Shown: positions 1 to 11,028 of the stretch, one piece after another
Layout of the letters: every line of letters starts with the position of its first letter
Position numbering within the stretch: position 1 is the first letter of the stretch
Source of the DNA: Bubalus kerabau
Taxonomy: Eukaryota > Chordata > Mammalia > Artiodactyla > Bovidae
Assembly: GCF_029407905.1 (NCBI RefSeq)
Contig: NC_073637.1
Location: 50,220,501-50,284,500, forward strand
Length of the DNA: 64,000 nt
Direction of reading: 5' to 3'
The notes under the pieces: model-generated
What the model was told of the DNA's origin: nothing
Seen by the model: only the letters and a program-made list of their open reading frames with translations
The model's database searches: none
Program-made: the position numbers and the translations under genes

Positions 1-489
1 TGTAAGGGTAGAAGTCCAGGTTATCTACTGGCCTCTGTTGACACTTGAGCAAGGATGGGGAATCTCCTGGATACAAGTGAAAGGGCTTGGGAGTTCCTGT
101 TGCACACTAGACTTCCATGATAATTCCCTGGCCAGCAGAGGTCAGAGTTCCTCATGATTTCTTGCCATATGGTTTACACTGACGCCACTGGGTAGGCAGT
201 GGCCTCATTAGCACTGGGTGGTGGTCAAAGTCCTGATCCTACTAGTCATCCCGTGTGTTGCGACACCACTCCAATGGGAAAGAGGCAGAGTGCCTCCTTA
301 CTCTCAGGTGGGGATGGAAACAGACTCGTTTGTAGGCCTTTTCTGGTTTAGGTGGGGATGTGGGCACAATATTCCCCCCTGTGGTGTTCAGCAGAAGTAG
401 AGAGACTGTTGTCTAAAAGTTACAACGTTTATCTCTAGGCTCTCCCTTTCTGATCCTTTGGCTAGAGAGAGAGTTGGCTTTGTTGAGGC
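1..489. repeat. Unassigned old interspersed repeat, left part
   Basis: Moderately GC-rich DNA with loosely repeated phrases of the kind 'agtccaggttatctactggc' and 'aagtcctgatcctactagtc', roughly 200 bases apart. This irregular internal repetition is typical of old LINE untranslated regions. I could not name the family. It stops where the L1 at 515 begins, and similar sequence seems to resume at 4311, so the L1 probably split it. Confidence 0.4.
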
Positions 490-1359
490 TTTCTTTAAAA
501 AAAAAAAAAAAAAGTTTTATTTTTTAATTGGTAGAAAATTGCTTAACAATGTTGTGTTGGTTTCTGCTGTGTAACAACACGACTCAGTCATAATGATATA
601 TGCATATCATAATGATCTGAGGATATATATATCCCTTCCCTCTTGAGCCTCCCTCCCCTCCCCTTATTGCACCACTCTGGGTCATCACAGAGTGCCAGGC
701 TGGGCTCCCTGAGTTATTTAGCACCTTCCCACCGTCTCTCTATTTCACACGTGACAGTGTGTATATGTCAATGCTACTTTCTCGATTTGCCCCACCCTCA
801 CCTTCCCCTGCTGTGTCCACAAATCTGTTTTCTACTAGGCTCATCAATATGCATTTTCTAGATTCCTTATATATATTTTTCTCTTTCTGACTTACTTCAT
901 TCTGTGTAGGAGGCTGTAGGTTCACCTAGCTCACTACAATGGACTCAGATTCATTCCTCTTTATAGCTGAGTAATATTTCCTTTATAAATATACCAGAAC
1001 TTCTTTGTCCATTCATCTGTCAATGGATGTGGAAGTTGCTTTCATGTCCTGGCTGTTGTAAACATTGCTGCAGTGAGCACTGGGTACATGTGTCTCTTAG
1101 AACTGTGGTTTTCTCAAGGTATATGCCCAGTAGTGGGATTGCTGGCTCATATGGTAGATTTATTCCTAGCTTTCTAAGGAATCTCCATACTGTTTTCCAT
1201 AATGGCTGCATCAGTTTGCATTCCTACCAACAGCGCAGGATGGTTCCTGTTTCTCTACATCTTCAGTGTTTATTGTTTGTAGATTTTTTTGATGATGACC
1301 ATTCTGACTGGTGTGGGGTGATACTCGTAGTTTTGATTTGCATTTCTCTAATAATGAGC

Positions 1360-1502
1360 TTCCTGATAGCTCAGTTGGCAAAGACTCTGCCTGCAATGCA
1401 GGAGACCCTGGTTTGATTCCTGGGCCCGGAAGATCCACTGGAGAAGGGATAGGGTACCCACTTCAGTGTTCTTGGGCTTCCCTTGTGGCGCAGCTGGTAA
1501 AG
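1360..1502 (+). mobile_element. Composite Bov-tA SINE nested in L1
   Basis: Starts with a tRNA-Glu-like head (gatagctcagttggcaaag, then a B-box-like ggtttgattcc), runs through a partial Bov-A body and begins a second tRNA head before stopping. It is flanked by the exact 10-bp TSD aataatgagc at 1350-1359 and 1503-1512, both inside L1 sequence. It is therefore a later insertion than the host L1. Confidence 0.9.
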
Positions 1503-2100
1503 AATAATGAGCAGTGTTGACCATCTTTTCCTGTGTTTATTGGCCATCTTTATGTCTTCTTTGAAGAAATGTTTGTTTAAATCTTCTGCCCATTTTTTGA
1601 TAGGGTTATTTTTCTGATATTGAGCTGCATGAGCTGCTTGTATATTTTGGAGATTAACCCTTTGTTAGTTGCTTTGTTTGCAATTATTTTCTTCACTTCT
1701 GAAGGTTGTCTTTTCATCTTATTTATAGTTTCCTTTGCTGTGCAAAAACTTTTAAGTTTTATTAGGTCCCATTTGTTTATTTTTGTTTTTATTCCATTAC
1801 ACTAGGACGTGGGTCAGAGAGAATGTTGCTGCAGTTTACATCAGAGTGTACTGCCTGTGTTTTCCTCTGAGAACTTTATAATCTCTGACCTTACATTTAG
1901 GTCTTTAATCCATTTTGAGTTTATTTTTGTGTGTGGTCTTAAGAATTGTTCTAGTTTCATTCATTTACATGTAGCTGTCCAGTTCTCTCAGCACCACTTA
2001 TTGAAGAGATTGTCTTTTCTGCATTGTATATTCTTGCCTCCTTTGTCATATAAGTTGTCCATAGGTGAGTAAGTTTATCTCTGGGCTTTCTACCTTGTTC

Positions 2101-3128
2101 TGAAAGAGATGGGAATACCAGGCCACCTGACCTGCCTTTTGAGAAATCTGTGTGCAGGTCAGGAAGCAACAGTTAGAACTGGACATGGAACAACAGACTG
2201 GTTCCAAATAGGAAAAGAAGTGCGTCAAGGCTGTATATTGTCACCATGCTTATTTAACTTATATGCAGAGTACATAATGAAAAATGGTGGGCTGCATGAA
2301 GCACAAGCTGGAATCAAGATTGCTGGGAGAAATTTCAAGAACCTCAGATATGCAGATGACACCACCCTTTTGGCAAAGTGAAGAAGAACTAAAAAGCCTC
2401 TTGATGAAAGTGAAAGAGGAGAGTGAAAAAGTTGGCTTAAAGCTCAACATTCAGAAAACTAAGATCATGGCATCAAGACCCATCACTTCATGGCAAGTAG
2501 ATGGGGAAACAATGGAAATGGTGACAGACTTTATTTTTTGGGGGGCTCCAAAATCACTGCAGATGATGACTGCAGCCATGAAATTAAAAGACACTTACTC
2601 CTTGGGAGAAAAGTTATGACCAACTTAGACAGCATATTAAAAAGCAGAGTCATTACTTTGCCAACAAAGGTCCGTCTAGTCAAGGCTATGGTTTTTCCAG
2701 TGGTCATGTATGGATGTGAGAGTTGGACTATAAAGAAAGCTGAGCACCGAAGAATTGATGCTTTTGAGCTGTGGTGTTGGAGAAGACACTTGAGAGGCCC
2801 TTGGACTGCAAGCAGATCCAACCAGTCCATCCTAAAGGAAATCAGTACTGAATGTTCATTGGAAGGACTGATGTTGAATCTGAAACTCCAATACTTTGGC
2901 CACCTGATGCAAAGAACTGACTCATTGGAAAACACCCTGATGCTGGAAAAGATTGAAGGCAAGAGGAGACGGGGACAACAGAGGATGAGATGGTTGGATG
3001 GCATCACCGACTCAATGGACATGAGTTTGAGTTAACTCTGGGAGTAGGTGATGGACTGGGAGACCTGGCGTGCTGCAGTCCATGGGGTCGCAGAGTCAGA
3101 CATGACTGAACGACTGAACTGAATTGAA
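2101..3128 (+). mobile_element. BovB (RTE) LINE, 5'-truncated, nested in L1
   Basis: Contains the BovB reverse-transcriptase core, C-terminal region and 3' end, with the typical tail made of TGAAC/TGAAT units (about 3110-3128). An exact 14-bp TSD, tttctaccttgttc, lies at 2087-2100 and 3129-3142, and the L1 reading resumes after it. It is truncated at the reverse-transcriptase core, so it lacks the endonuclease and 5' UTR. BovB is the autonomous partner of the Bov-A and Bov-tA SINEs, which share its 3' tail. Confidence 0.95.
2109..3035 (+). pseudogene. BovB reverse transcriptase, C-terminal part, frameshifted
   Basis: The first frame (2109-2381) holds the core motifs QGCILSPCLFNLY and the catalytic YADDTT. 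It stops at 2379-2381. The reading then moves to the frame with EELKSLLMKVKEESEK, and to another frame from about 2490 through KVRLVKAM, YGCESWT and a basic RRRGQQRMRW region to a stop at 3033. At least two frame changes separate the catalytic motif from the C-terminus, so this is a dead copy. Neighbouring SINEs share its tail but not its coding part. Confidence 0.9.
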
Positions 3129-4310
3129 TTTCTACCTTGTTCCATTTGTCTACATTTCTGTTTTTGTGACAGTATCATACTGTCTTGATGACTGTAGTTC
3201 TGTAGTATAATTTGAAGTCAGGGAGGTTGATTCCTCTATTTTTCTTTCTCAAGATTGCTTTGACTATTCAGGGTCATTTGTGTTTCCATACAAATTGTGA
3301 ACTTTTTTGTTCTAGTTCTGTGAAAAATGTCATTGGTAATTTGATAGGGATTACATTGAATCTGTAGATTGGGTAGTATAATAGTCATTTTCACAATATT
3401 AATTCTTCCAATCTGAGAACATGGTGTATATCTCTCCATCTGTTTGTGTTATCTTTGATTTCTTTCATCAGTATCTTATATTTTTCTGCTTATAGGTCAT
3501 TTGTCTCTTTAGGTAGGTTTATTCCTAGGTATTTTATTACTTTTTGTTGTAGTGGTAAATGGGATTGTTTCCCTAATTTATCTTTCTGATTTTTCATTTT
3601 AGTATATAGGAATGCAAAGGATTTTTGTGTATTAATTTTATATCCTGTGACTTTACTAAATTCATTGATTAGCTCTACTAATTTTTTGTGGTGTTTTTAA
3701 GGTACACTATGTATAGTATCATGTTATTTGGAAACAGTGAAATTTTTGCTTTTTTCCAGTCTAAATTCCTTTTATTTCTTTTTTTTTTTTCCTCTTTTTG
3801 CTGTGGCTAGGAATTCTAAAACAATATTGAATAATAGTGGTGATAATGAACACTCTTGTCTTGTTCCTGATCTTAAAGGAAATGCTATCAGTTTTTCATC
3901 ATGAGAATAATGCTTGCTGTGGGTTTGTCATATATTGCCTTTATTATGTGGAGGTAGGTTTCTTCTATGCCAGTTTTCTGGAGAGTTTTTATCATAAATG
4001 GATGTTAAACTTTGTCAAAAGCTTTTTCTGCATCTAATTGAGATGATCATATGGTTTTTCTTTCCATTTGTTCATATGGTATATCGCACTGATTGATTCA
4101 TGTACACTGAAGAATCCTTGCATCCCTGGAATAAACCCCACTTGATCATAGTGTATGATTCCTTTAATGTGTTATTGAATTCTGTTTGCTAGAACTTTTC
4201 GTTGAGGATTTTTGCAACTATGTTCATCAGTGATATTGACCTGTAATTTTCTTTTTTTTGTGACATCTTTGGTTTTGGTATCAGGGTGATGGTGGTCTAG
4301 TAGAAGAGAC

Positions 4311-4690
4311 TTTTCTTTAAAAAAAATTATCTGCACTTATTGGTGTTTCTAGATTGTTAGCATCTTCAGTTCCAAATCTGGGTATATGAGGCAAAAGAAA
4401 GCATAGGGAGCTCACCACTATGCAATTTCAGAGTCCTTAGCTACTCTGCCTACTTCTATCTGTCACTGTTTTCTTATGTTACATATATGTGTGTGTATGT
4501 ATACACACACACACACACATATATGTTGTATTCTGTTGTTATTGTGGTTGTGGGAGGATTAGGGAAAAGTGTGCTCACTCTATCTAGATCATAAATTTAA
4601 AAAATTATTCATTCAGCCCATTGCTTTTTGGTGAATTGGATTTTGGCCAGCTGATGTTTGCTGAGTTGTCCTAGAACTGTTAAATCAATA
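4311..4690. repeat. Unassigned old repeat, probable right part of the element at 1-489
   Basis: Sequence beyond the L1 5' edge, with no ORF and no family I can name. Its composition and position suggest it continues the repeat at 1-489. The idea rests on the A-rich TSD and on general texture, so it is weak. Confidence 0.3.
4481..4527. repeat. TG/TA/CA compound microsatellite
   Basis: Alternating purine-pyrimidine tract: a short TG run, then TA, then nine or so CA units and a TA end. It is partly self-complementary. Confidence 0.9.
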
Positions 4691-4787
4691 GAATTAACAG
4701 GGAAAACTGGGTGGAAAAATTTGGAGCTGTGCTCTGATATCCTCAATTCTTTTTGAATGGCCATTGAAAACTATAATAGCATGTGTG

Positions 4788-4941
4788 TGAGTGCTCAGTT
4801 GTGTCCAACTCTTTGCGACCCCATGGACTGTGGCCCACCATGCTCCTCTGTCCGTGGAATTTTCCAGGCAAGAATACTGGAGTGGGTTGCCATTTGCTAC
4901 TCCAGGGGATCTTCCTGACCCAGGGATCGAACCTGCATCTG
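4788..4941 (-). mobile_element. Bov-tA SINE, truncated
   Basis: Reverse complement of the Bov-A body, including the block aactctttgcgaccccatgg and the ggcaagaatactggagtggg block. It stops just past the B box (gggatcgaacctgcatct), so the outer part of the tRNA head is missing. No clear TSD. Confidence 0.85.
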
Positions 4942-5187
4942 AATACTTAATATTTTTATAGCAATTTTCTGTTTAAAAATACTTTCTTAAATATCCAATA
5001 TGTATAAATGATTCATATTGAAATATGCCAACTATCTCTTTGTGAGAAGTAACTATGGTTTAATAATTTAATAGTTTTAAGAGTAATTAAGACAAACCAT
5101 AGGTTCTTAGGTGGATCCTTGGCAATAAAAAAGGTTCACATAGTTAACAAGATGACTTACTGAGTGAAAGTTAAATGCTGAGTTACT

Positions 5188-5443
5188 GAGTTAAAGTGTA
5201 AGTTGCTCATTGTGTCTGACTCTTTGTGACCCCATGGACTCTACAGTCCAAGGAATTCACCAGGCCAGAATACTGGAGTGGGAAGTTGTTCCCTTCTCCA
5301 GGGGATCTTCCCAACCCAGGGTTCGAATCCAGGTCTCCCACATTGCAGGCAGATTCTTTACCAGGTGAGCCACAAGGGAAGCCCAAGAATACTGGAGTGG
5401 GTAGCCTATCCCTTCTCCAGCGGATCTTCCTGACCCAGGAATC
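5188..5443 (-). mobile_element. Composite Bov-tA SINE with duplicated tRNA head
   Basis: On the minus strand: a partial head and body, then a second full tRNA-like head and a Bov-A body. The exact 15-bp TSD aaatgctgagttact is at 5173-5187 and 5444-5458. The inner join (gaagcccaagaatactggag on the plus strand) matches the one in the copy at 57307-57610. Confidence 0.93.
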
Positions 5444-5458
5444 AAATGCTGAGTTACT

Positions 5459-5963
5459 AAAGCAAACTGAATTACCAAGATTTCCTTTCAAGGGTAACCA
5501 AACCATTTGTGATGTTAACCTTTCCTTTTCAAAGGCTGCTAAACTTCATGTCCTATCTATGGTAATGATTCAGAATCTTAGAGTTTCACTGCACCGCCAC
5601 ACAACTCATCCTTCCTTGAATCACATCACACCATAGATTTCAAAGCAGTGATGCATCAACTAAATTCAGTGCACTGCTTGGCATATTTCATACCACGGAC
5701 TGTTAAAAAAATTTTGAGAAATCATTTAAATCAGTGGATTTTACTGATTTAAGAATTTTAAGGCTAATAATAAGGATTTTTGTCTTAATCCAAAAAAGTT
5801 GAGTAATCTAGAAATAATCAATCCACATTCCCTTGGCCAAATGCAGTTTCAAATTGAAGTCTGGTTAATTCCACCTAGTCTCATTTGTTCTACCTGTAAG
5901 TTCTTAAATGATTGAATTAATCTGATACTTTTCAAAGATCAGTAGGCCCAATTGAAGTAGGCC
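5459..5963. other. Non-coding stretch, nothing recognised
   Basis: AT-rich DNA between two SINEs. No repeat, RNA gene or convincing ORF seen. Confidence 0.5.
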
Positions 5964-5977
5964 CATTCCTATACCTA

Positions 5978-6200
5978 GGCTTCCCTGGTGGCTTAGCAGT
6001 AAAGAATCTGTCTGCAATGCAGGAGACACAGGAGACACAGGTTCGATTCTTGGGTCAAGAAGATCCCCTGGAGGAGGACATGGCAACCCACTCCAGTATT
6101 CTTGCCTGGAGAATCCCACGGACAGAGGAGCCTGGTGGGCTACAGTCCATAGGATCACAAAGTGTGGGCCACAGCTGGAGTGACTGAGCATGTGTGCATG
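5978..6200 (+). mobile_element. Bov-tA SINE
   Basis: Starts ggcttccctggtggcttagc (A-box region), has a B-box-like ggttcgattcttgg and a complete Bov-A body. It holds a short duplication of 'caggagaca' near 6022-6040. The TSD cattcctataccta (14 bp, exact) is at 5964-5977 and 6201-6214. Confidence 0.93.
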
Positions 6201-6505
6201 CATTCCTATACCTACCGTAATAGAAGAAAAGAATATGCTGTAAGATATCCAGAATTGTATCCAAAAATGTTTTTGCATTTAAAATAACTATATTACGTTT
6301 CAAGCTTTTTATCGTAAGAACTAAAACCTGGAATCAATTTATCATTTTATTTAGTGGATTTCATAATTATTTAAAGATTGTCTCAACTTTATTAGTGCAT
6401 TTTAAATTTCAGATACATGCTGCAATGGACAATGTGTATAAGATATGTCATGTTTTATTAAACGAGATTATAGTTTAGACTCACATCATAGGAGAAATTA
6501 ATACT

Positions 6506-6665
6506 TTTTGGCCACTATATATATTGTAAGCACTGTGCTAAGTGGTTGTCAAAATCACCTCCCATCATCTCCCCAACTAACCTAATTTTCACCTTGGGTA
6601 GAAGGAGACTAGTGAAAGTTAAGTGATTTATCCCAAATCCTCACACACAGAAAACTAGGAGTGCT
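6506..6665 (-). mobile_element. MIR SINE relic
   Basis: Shows the reverse-strand MIR pattern: a 'cactgtgctaagt' block, a gap, then 'gtgaaagttaagtgatttatcccaa'-like sequence that corresponds to the MIR core. It is old and diverged, with no TSD. Confidence 0.6.
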
Positions 6666-6667
6666 AT

Positions 6668-6962
6668 CACATCAGATCAGATCAGTCACTCAGTCGTGTC
6701 CGACTCTCTGCGACCCCATGAATCGCAGTATGCCAGGCCTCCCTGTCCATCACCAACTCCCGGAGTTCACTCAGACTCACGTCCATCGAGTCAGTGATGC
6801 CATGCAGCCATCTCATCCTCTGTCGTCCCCTTCTCCTCCTGCCCCCAATCCCTCCCAGCATCAGAGTCTTTTCCAATGAGTCAACTCTTTGCATGAGGTG
6901 GCCAAAGGACTGGAGTTTCAGCTTTAGCATCATTCCTTCCAAAGAAATCCCAGGGCTGATCT
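6668..6962 (-). mobile_element. BovB LINE 3' end (ART2A-like)
   Basis: The minus strand encodes an open 86-codon C-terminal piece (6682-6942) with the BovB signature LQSFGHLMQRVDSLEKTLML, then a GGIGGRRRRGRQ basic stretch and RELVMDREAWH. Its terminal repeat is GATCA-type (about 6672-6688), unlike the TGAAC tail of the copy at 2101. Severely 5'-truncated, and it cannot encode an enzyme. Confidence 0.93.
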
Positions 6963-7776
6963 CCTCAAATCTATTTTGGAAACCAATACACTTCCTTTAA
7001 ACCTTGCCTTCTTTATTTATCTTAATTTCCCCTTTCATTTTAGTTTACTTGTTTACAATTTTTCCTTTATCAGTTCTACATACCAGTTATTCTTTTCCAT
7101 GAGCCATCTTTTGTGCGTCAAGACTGTTTTTCCTAGAAGGCAATTTGTATAGTAAAAGTTGAAGATATTTTCTGACAGATCTTACATTACTTTTTTTTCC
7201 CTACCATTGTTCTCCAGAAAGCTCCCTATACATTTCATTCCTTAAAATCCTGTGAGTTTGAACATTTCTGTTCTCCCTGTCATCACTGCAGCATCTCAGA
7301 AAAGAATCTCATTCCATATGCTTTCAGGCGCTCAAGGAACCAAAACATGAAAACCTGGAATTTGTCATTACCCATTTGGCCTCTGGTCCATCAAATCCAG
7401 TAGCTTGCCTCCAGGAGAGATCAGTCCTTGACTCCTCAAAAGAATCTCTTCCCTCTCTTATATATTTGGTTAATTGGAAAAGGCTGTTTTTTAGGTAAAA
7501 GATTCTGCTTCATTTGGATAGCAACCAAGTCGGCCATATGGGAAGGAAAATAATCTAGTGAGTTGCAAAATAAGAAATCATGGTCCATGTGTTCCCCCGG
7601 ATGACTTTCTATGGGATATGAGGCTCTATCTCTTCGAGTTTCAGTTTATAGCTCTTTAAATGGGGATATCCTTGGCTCTATTACTAAGATTTGAGAATAT
7701 AATAAATATGCACATGATAATTAAATCTCTATACCCAGTGAAGGAGCTCTTTTGGAGTTTTCCCCCTTTCTGACCA
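6963..7776. other. Non-coding stretch, nothing recognised
   Basis: About 0.8 kb of AT-rich unique-looking sequence with no gene, RNA or repeat that I can identify. Confidence 0.5.
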
Positions 7777-7789
7777 CCAAGGAATGTTA

Positions 7790-8130
7790 TTTATTTATTT
7801 ATGTGTTTCTGTCTTTGGTGTTGCTGGGTCTTCATTGCTGCATGTGGGTTTTTCTCTAGTTGCGGCAACGGGGAGCTTTTCTTTATCGTGGTACGTGGGC
7901 TTCTCACTGTGGTAGCTTCTCTTGTTGCAGAGCTTGGGCTTTAGAGCATGTGGGCTTCAGTAGTTGTGATGCATGGGCTCAGTGGTTGTGGCTTTGGGCT
8001 CTAGAGCGCAGGCTCAGTAGTCGCACACAGGCTTAGTTGCCCTGTGGCGTGTGGAACCTTCCCTGACCAGGGATCGAACCTGTGTCCCCCACTGGCAGGT
8101 GCTTCTTAACCACTGGACCACCAGGGAAGT
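7790..8130 (-). mobile_element. CHR-type tRNA-Glu SINE, near full length
   Basis: The minus strand begins with a head like cttccctggtggtccagtgg, then a B box (ggttcgatccc), and runs through TG-rich body units (ttgtggct, gggctctagagc) to a TAAA-rich tail. The TSD ccaaggaatgtta (13 bp, exact) is at 7777-7789 and 8131-8143. CHR SINEs are shared by ruminants, hippos and whales. Confidence 0.93.
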
Positions 8131-8143
8131 CCAAGGAATGTTA

Positions 8144-8728
8144 AATCAACTGATCCAACACTGTTTACAAAGTTAGGAATTTTGCTTCTTCTCACTTCAT
8201 GCACCAGTCTATCTGTGAAAATGTGTTGAGGACCTGAAAGTCTTGAATGATGGTCTTGATGCAGAAACAAATTGGCCAGTAGAAGTGACTGATTCCTGTA
8301 TTTGCTCTTCTATTCCTATGGATATGTCTTAGACTTACTAGCTCACTTGACTATGAAACACCCTTCAAAGAAATATGGCAGAGTCAATGACAGGGTGAAG
8401 GTATTAGTCAAATTGAGAGTAAGAATTCTATTTATCTATGCATTTCTATGGCAACTCTTTCTTTAGTGAAATAAACACCAGAGAACAGCTGTATACTGTC
8501 TGCCTAAAAATGAGGCCTATGAAAGAAAAGAGGATCTGGAAGAAACTCTGGTATCAGACCAGGTGACCAAGTGAGTTATTCGATAGGTATTATATGTTGT
8601 CAAGAAATCTTCTCCTTCCAGAAACTAAAAGGAAAATAGCCTTAGCCTTTTGTGAGAAGTGGGAGAGATTGTCAAGCAATGTATTGGAGAAATTGAAGAC
8701 TGTTACATGTGTGTACAAACCAAGAGGT
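8144..8728. other. Non-coding stretch, nothing recognised
   Basis: No ORF of note and no repeat recognised. Confidence 0.5.
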
Positions 8729-8739
8729 TAATAAAGTGC

Positions 8740-9019
8740 TTCTGCTGCTGCTGCTGCTAAGTCGCTTCAGTCGTGTCTGACTCTGTGCGACCCCATAGAC
8801 GGCAGCCCACCAGGCTCCCCTGTCCCTGGGATTCTCCAGGCAAGAACACTGGAGTGGGTTGCCATTTCCTTCTCCAATGCATGAAAGTGAAAAGTGAAAG
8901 TGAAGTCGCTCAGTCGTGTCCAACTCTTCGCGACCCCATGGACTGCAGCCTACTGGGCTCCTCCGTCCATGGGATTTTCCAGGCAAGAGTACTGGAGTGG
9001 GGTGCCATCTCCTTCTCTG
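8740..9019 (-). mobile_element. Bov-A2 SINE dimer
   Basis: Two Bov-A monomers joined by the linker gtgaaaagtgaaagtgaag (about 8886-8904). The AGC-repeat tail appears on the plus strand as (TGC)n at 8743-8757. The TSD taataaagtgc (11 bp) is at 8729-8739 and 9020-9030. Confidence 0.95.
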
Positions 9020-9030
9020 TAATAAAGTGC

Positions 9031-10070
9031 AAAAAGTGTTATTTCTTTCCAGAAACTACAAGAGTCTGAAACTATTGTAGTTGTCATTCAAATACTGAAA
9101 TTGTGTAGGTGATTCAAAGTGGTAATGTCAATGAATTCATTCCAATTGTTTTCCTATAGTAATTCAGTTTTAAGAAATGTCAGGGATTTTGTAATCTCCG
9201 AAGTGGCCTGTGTCAGTCAATCTTGTTACTTATATGATGGTCATATTCTCCTAAATACAGTATGAAATTCACTCCCCTGGAGAATGGGATAACTCTTTCT
9301 AGAATGATTTAAGTAGGATCATGTCTAGAAGAAAGAGAGTTAATAGACTTAACTCTCTCATGTTAATACATAAGGAGATACAGAAAATAAGTTTTTGTAT
9401 GTTGATTCAGATATTGCTATGAGATTACAAATACAACATGAAGGCCACTGAGGGCTGGTGCCTACTACTACTGGCCATTAGCTGGCGTGTGAGTGACCAC
9501 TGAAGGGGCTAATGAATAGCCACAATTTGAAATATCACGTTTATGTGATTTAATCACCTTTAAGTACCCGAAGAACAATGAAAAGATTTGGTTCATCTAC
9601 TGAGGTGTTTCATGTAATAAAACATTATGATAGACTGAGGGGTATTGGGTTTTATAGTGTCTTTATACTAAACATATCACATCTGTCATTTCTAACTGAT
9701 AAAGCTTTAATTACTCAGGTTAGTTAAATGGAGCTTTACACCTGATAATAGCTGCATAGAAGAGAAAATATGAACAACAAGGTCCCTGCTTTATACATAG
9801 GTGATAAGCAAGACCATATCTTGAAGTTTTTAAAAACTGTAATAAAGCAATAACACTTTATTGATTTTATCTCTTTTCTTTGACATCATGACTTAGGGCA
9901 AACATTCTGAGTGTGAGTTTGTAGATGTTGAAATGAAAATGGAAAAATTTTGAAATTGCATCAGATTGATAAATTTAGCTCAAACAACTATGGAGTACAA
10001 TATGAATATATTAGACATTAATTAGTTAATTAGACATTAATTTATTATATGCTCTTGTAGATAAACTAGT
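9031..10070. other. Non-coding stretch with one short direct repeat
   Basis: AT-rich, no gene recognised. The 13-bp word ttagacattaatt occurs twice, at 10011-10023 and 10030-10042, 6 bases apart. Confidence 0.5.
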
Positions 10071-10074
10071 AAAC

Positions 10075-10345
10075 TCACATAATGGTAGCCAGATCATACA
10101 ACTTTTGGAAGATAATTTGGAAATATGTGTTTGTATCCAATTAATTCCACTGCTGGGATGTTATCTTAAGAAAATAGTCCAATATATATGAATAAAAGCT
10201 GTACCTTCCAGTATATACATAGCAGCATTATTTATACTAGTAAGTAATTGGAACTAAATTAAATGTCCAGAAATAAGGTAGCTGATATTATGGCACATTA
10301 CATAACTATTAAATTCATAATTATGGAGTCTATCAGCATGAAAAA
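10075..10345 (+). mobile_element. Old L1 (L1M-type) ORF2 end relic
   Basis: Matches the sense pattern of an old L1 ORF2 C-terminus: 'aattccactgctgggatgtt', then 'agcagcattatttatactag', then 'ggaactaaattaaatgtcca'. Diverged beyond translation. It is followed at once by a younger L1 piece covering the same part of ORF2. Confidence 0.65.
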
Positions 10346-10369
10346 TGCTTATGTTATTTTCTTGAAGAC

Positions 10370-10806
10370 ATAGAGATGGCCAACAGACACATGAAAAGAT
10401 GCTCAACATTGATAATTTTTAGGGAAATGCAGATAAAAACCACAGTGAGGTATCACTTCACACCAATCAGAATGGCTATCATCAAAAAGTCTGCAAATAA
10501 GAAATGCTGGAAATGGCATGGAGAAAAGGGAACTCTCCTACACCATGGGTGGGAATGTAAATTGGTGCAACCACTATGAAAAACAGTATGGAAGGGGCTT
10601 AAAAACTCATAGAGCTAAACTAAATAGAGCTACTATATGATTTAGTAATCTCGCTCCTGGGCATATATCTGGACAAGATGAAAACTCCAATTTGAAAAGG
10701 TTCATTCACTCCAGTGTTAATGACAGCACTGTTTATAATAGTCAAGACATGGAAATAACATAAGTATCCATCAAAAGATGAATGGACAAAGAAGATGTGG
10801 TATATT
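10370..10806 (+). mobile_element. L1 ORF2 C-terminal fragment
   Basis: Translates (10376-10579) as HMKRCSTLIIFREMQIKTT, then YHFTPIRMAIIKKS and WECKLVQPL, the known end of L1 ORF2, before stops. The zinc-knuckle cysteine pattern CX3CX7HX4C is damaged (second Cys replaced). It runs into a microsatellite at its 3' side and has no poly(A) end of its own. Confidence 0.85.
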
Positions 10807-10844
10807 TATACATATATATATGTGTGTGTGTGTATGTGTATATG
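10807..10844. repeat. TA/TG microsatellite
   Basis: Alternating TA and TG units between the L1 fragment and the SINE. Confidence 0.9.
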
Positions 10845-11028
10845 CTGCTGCTGCTGCTGCTAAGTCACTTCAGTGGTGTCCGACTCTGTGCGACCCCATA
10901 GATATAAGCCCACTAGGCTCCCCCATCCCCGGGATTCTCCAGGCAAGAACACTGGAGTGGGTTGCCATTTCCTTCTCCAATGCATGAAAGTGAAAAGTCA
11001 AAGTGAAGTCTCTCAGTCGTGTCCGACT
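10845..11028 (-). mobile_element. Bov-A2 SINE, partial dimer
   Basis: A (TGC)n tail, one complete reverse-complement Bov-A monomer, the linker and the first bases of the second monomer. It ends at 'cagtcgtgtccgactt', so most of one monomer is absent. Confidence 0.9.

Larger units (their letters stand above)
1020..4294 (-). pseudogene. Broken L1 ORF2 (reverse transcriptase to C-terminus)
   Basis: ORF2 is the endonuclease and reverse transcriptase of L1, acting in the ribonucleoprotein at the nuclear target site. Reading the minus strand, recognisable pieces in order are a reverse-transcriptase motif like SPLLFNIVLE (about 3810-3890), a decayed region downstream of the FADD site (DMILYI, about 3700-3735), an INIVKM segment (3236-3439) and the C-terminal block PAIPLLGI (1020-1211). 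Stops, frameshifts, a T-rich expansion near 3779-3790 and two later insertions interrupt it. No catalytic protein can be made. The family is certain; exact boundaries are approximate. Confidence 0.8.
515..4310 (-). mobile_element. Ruminant L1 LINE, 5'-truncated, carrying two nested insertions
   Basis: The plus strand reads as the reverse complement of an L1 3' UTR (from 515), the ORF2 C-terminus (about 1020-1340) and the ORF2 reverse-transcriptase region (to about 4294). It is 5'-truncated inside ORF2. A candidate TSD, tttctttaaaaaaaa, lies at 490-504 and 4312-4326; it is A-rich, so only moderately convincing. A SINE (1360-1502) and a BovB (2101-3128) sit inside it with their own TSDs. Without them the L1 is about 2.6 kb. 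ORF2 has many stops and frameshifts, so it is dead. Confidence 0.9.

Noticed and set aside
1..489. Endogenous retrovirus LTR
   Set aside because: No TG...CA ends, primer-binding site, polypurine tract or gag/pol reading. Texture fits a LINE UTR better, though the family is not proven.
2531..3022. 163-codon minus-strand ORF
   Set aside because: Antisense shadow of the BovB C-terminus. The same shadow appears at 45135-45515 and 22902-23177.
5978..6060. tRNA-Glu-like genes (here and in about 25 other places)
   Set aside because: A- and B-box words belong to Bov-tA and CHR SINE heads. No cloverleaf with acceptor and anticodon stems survives.
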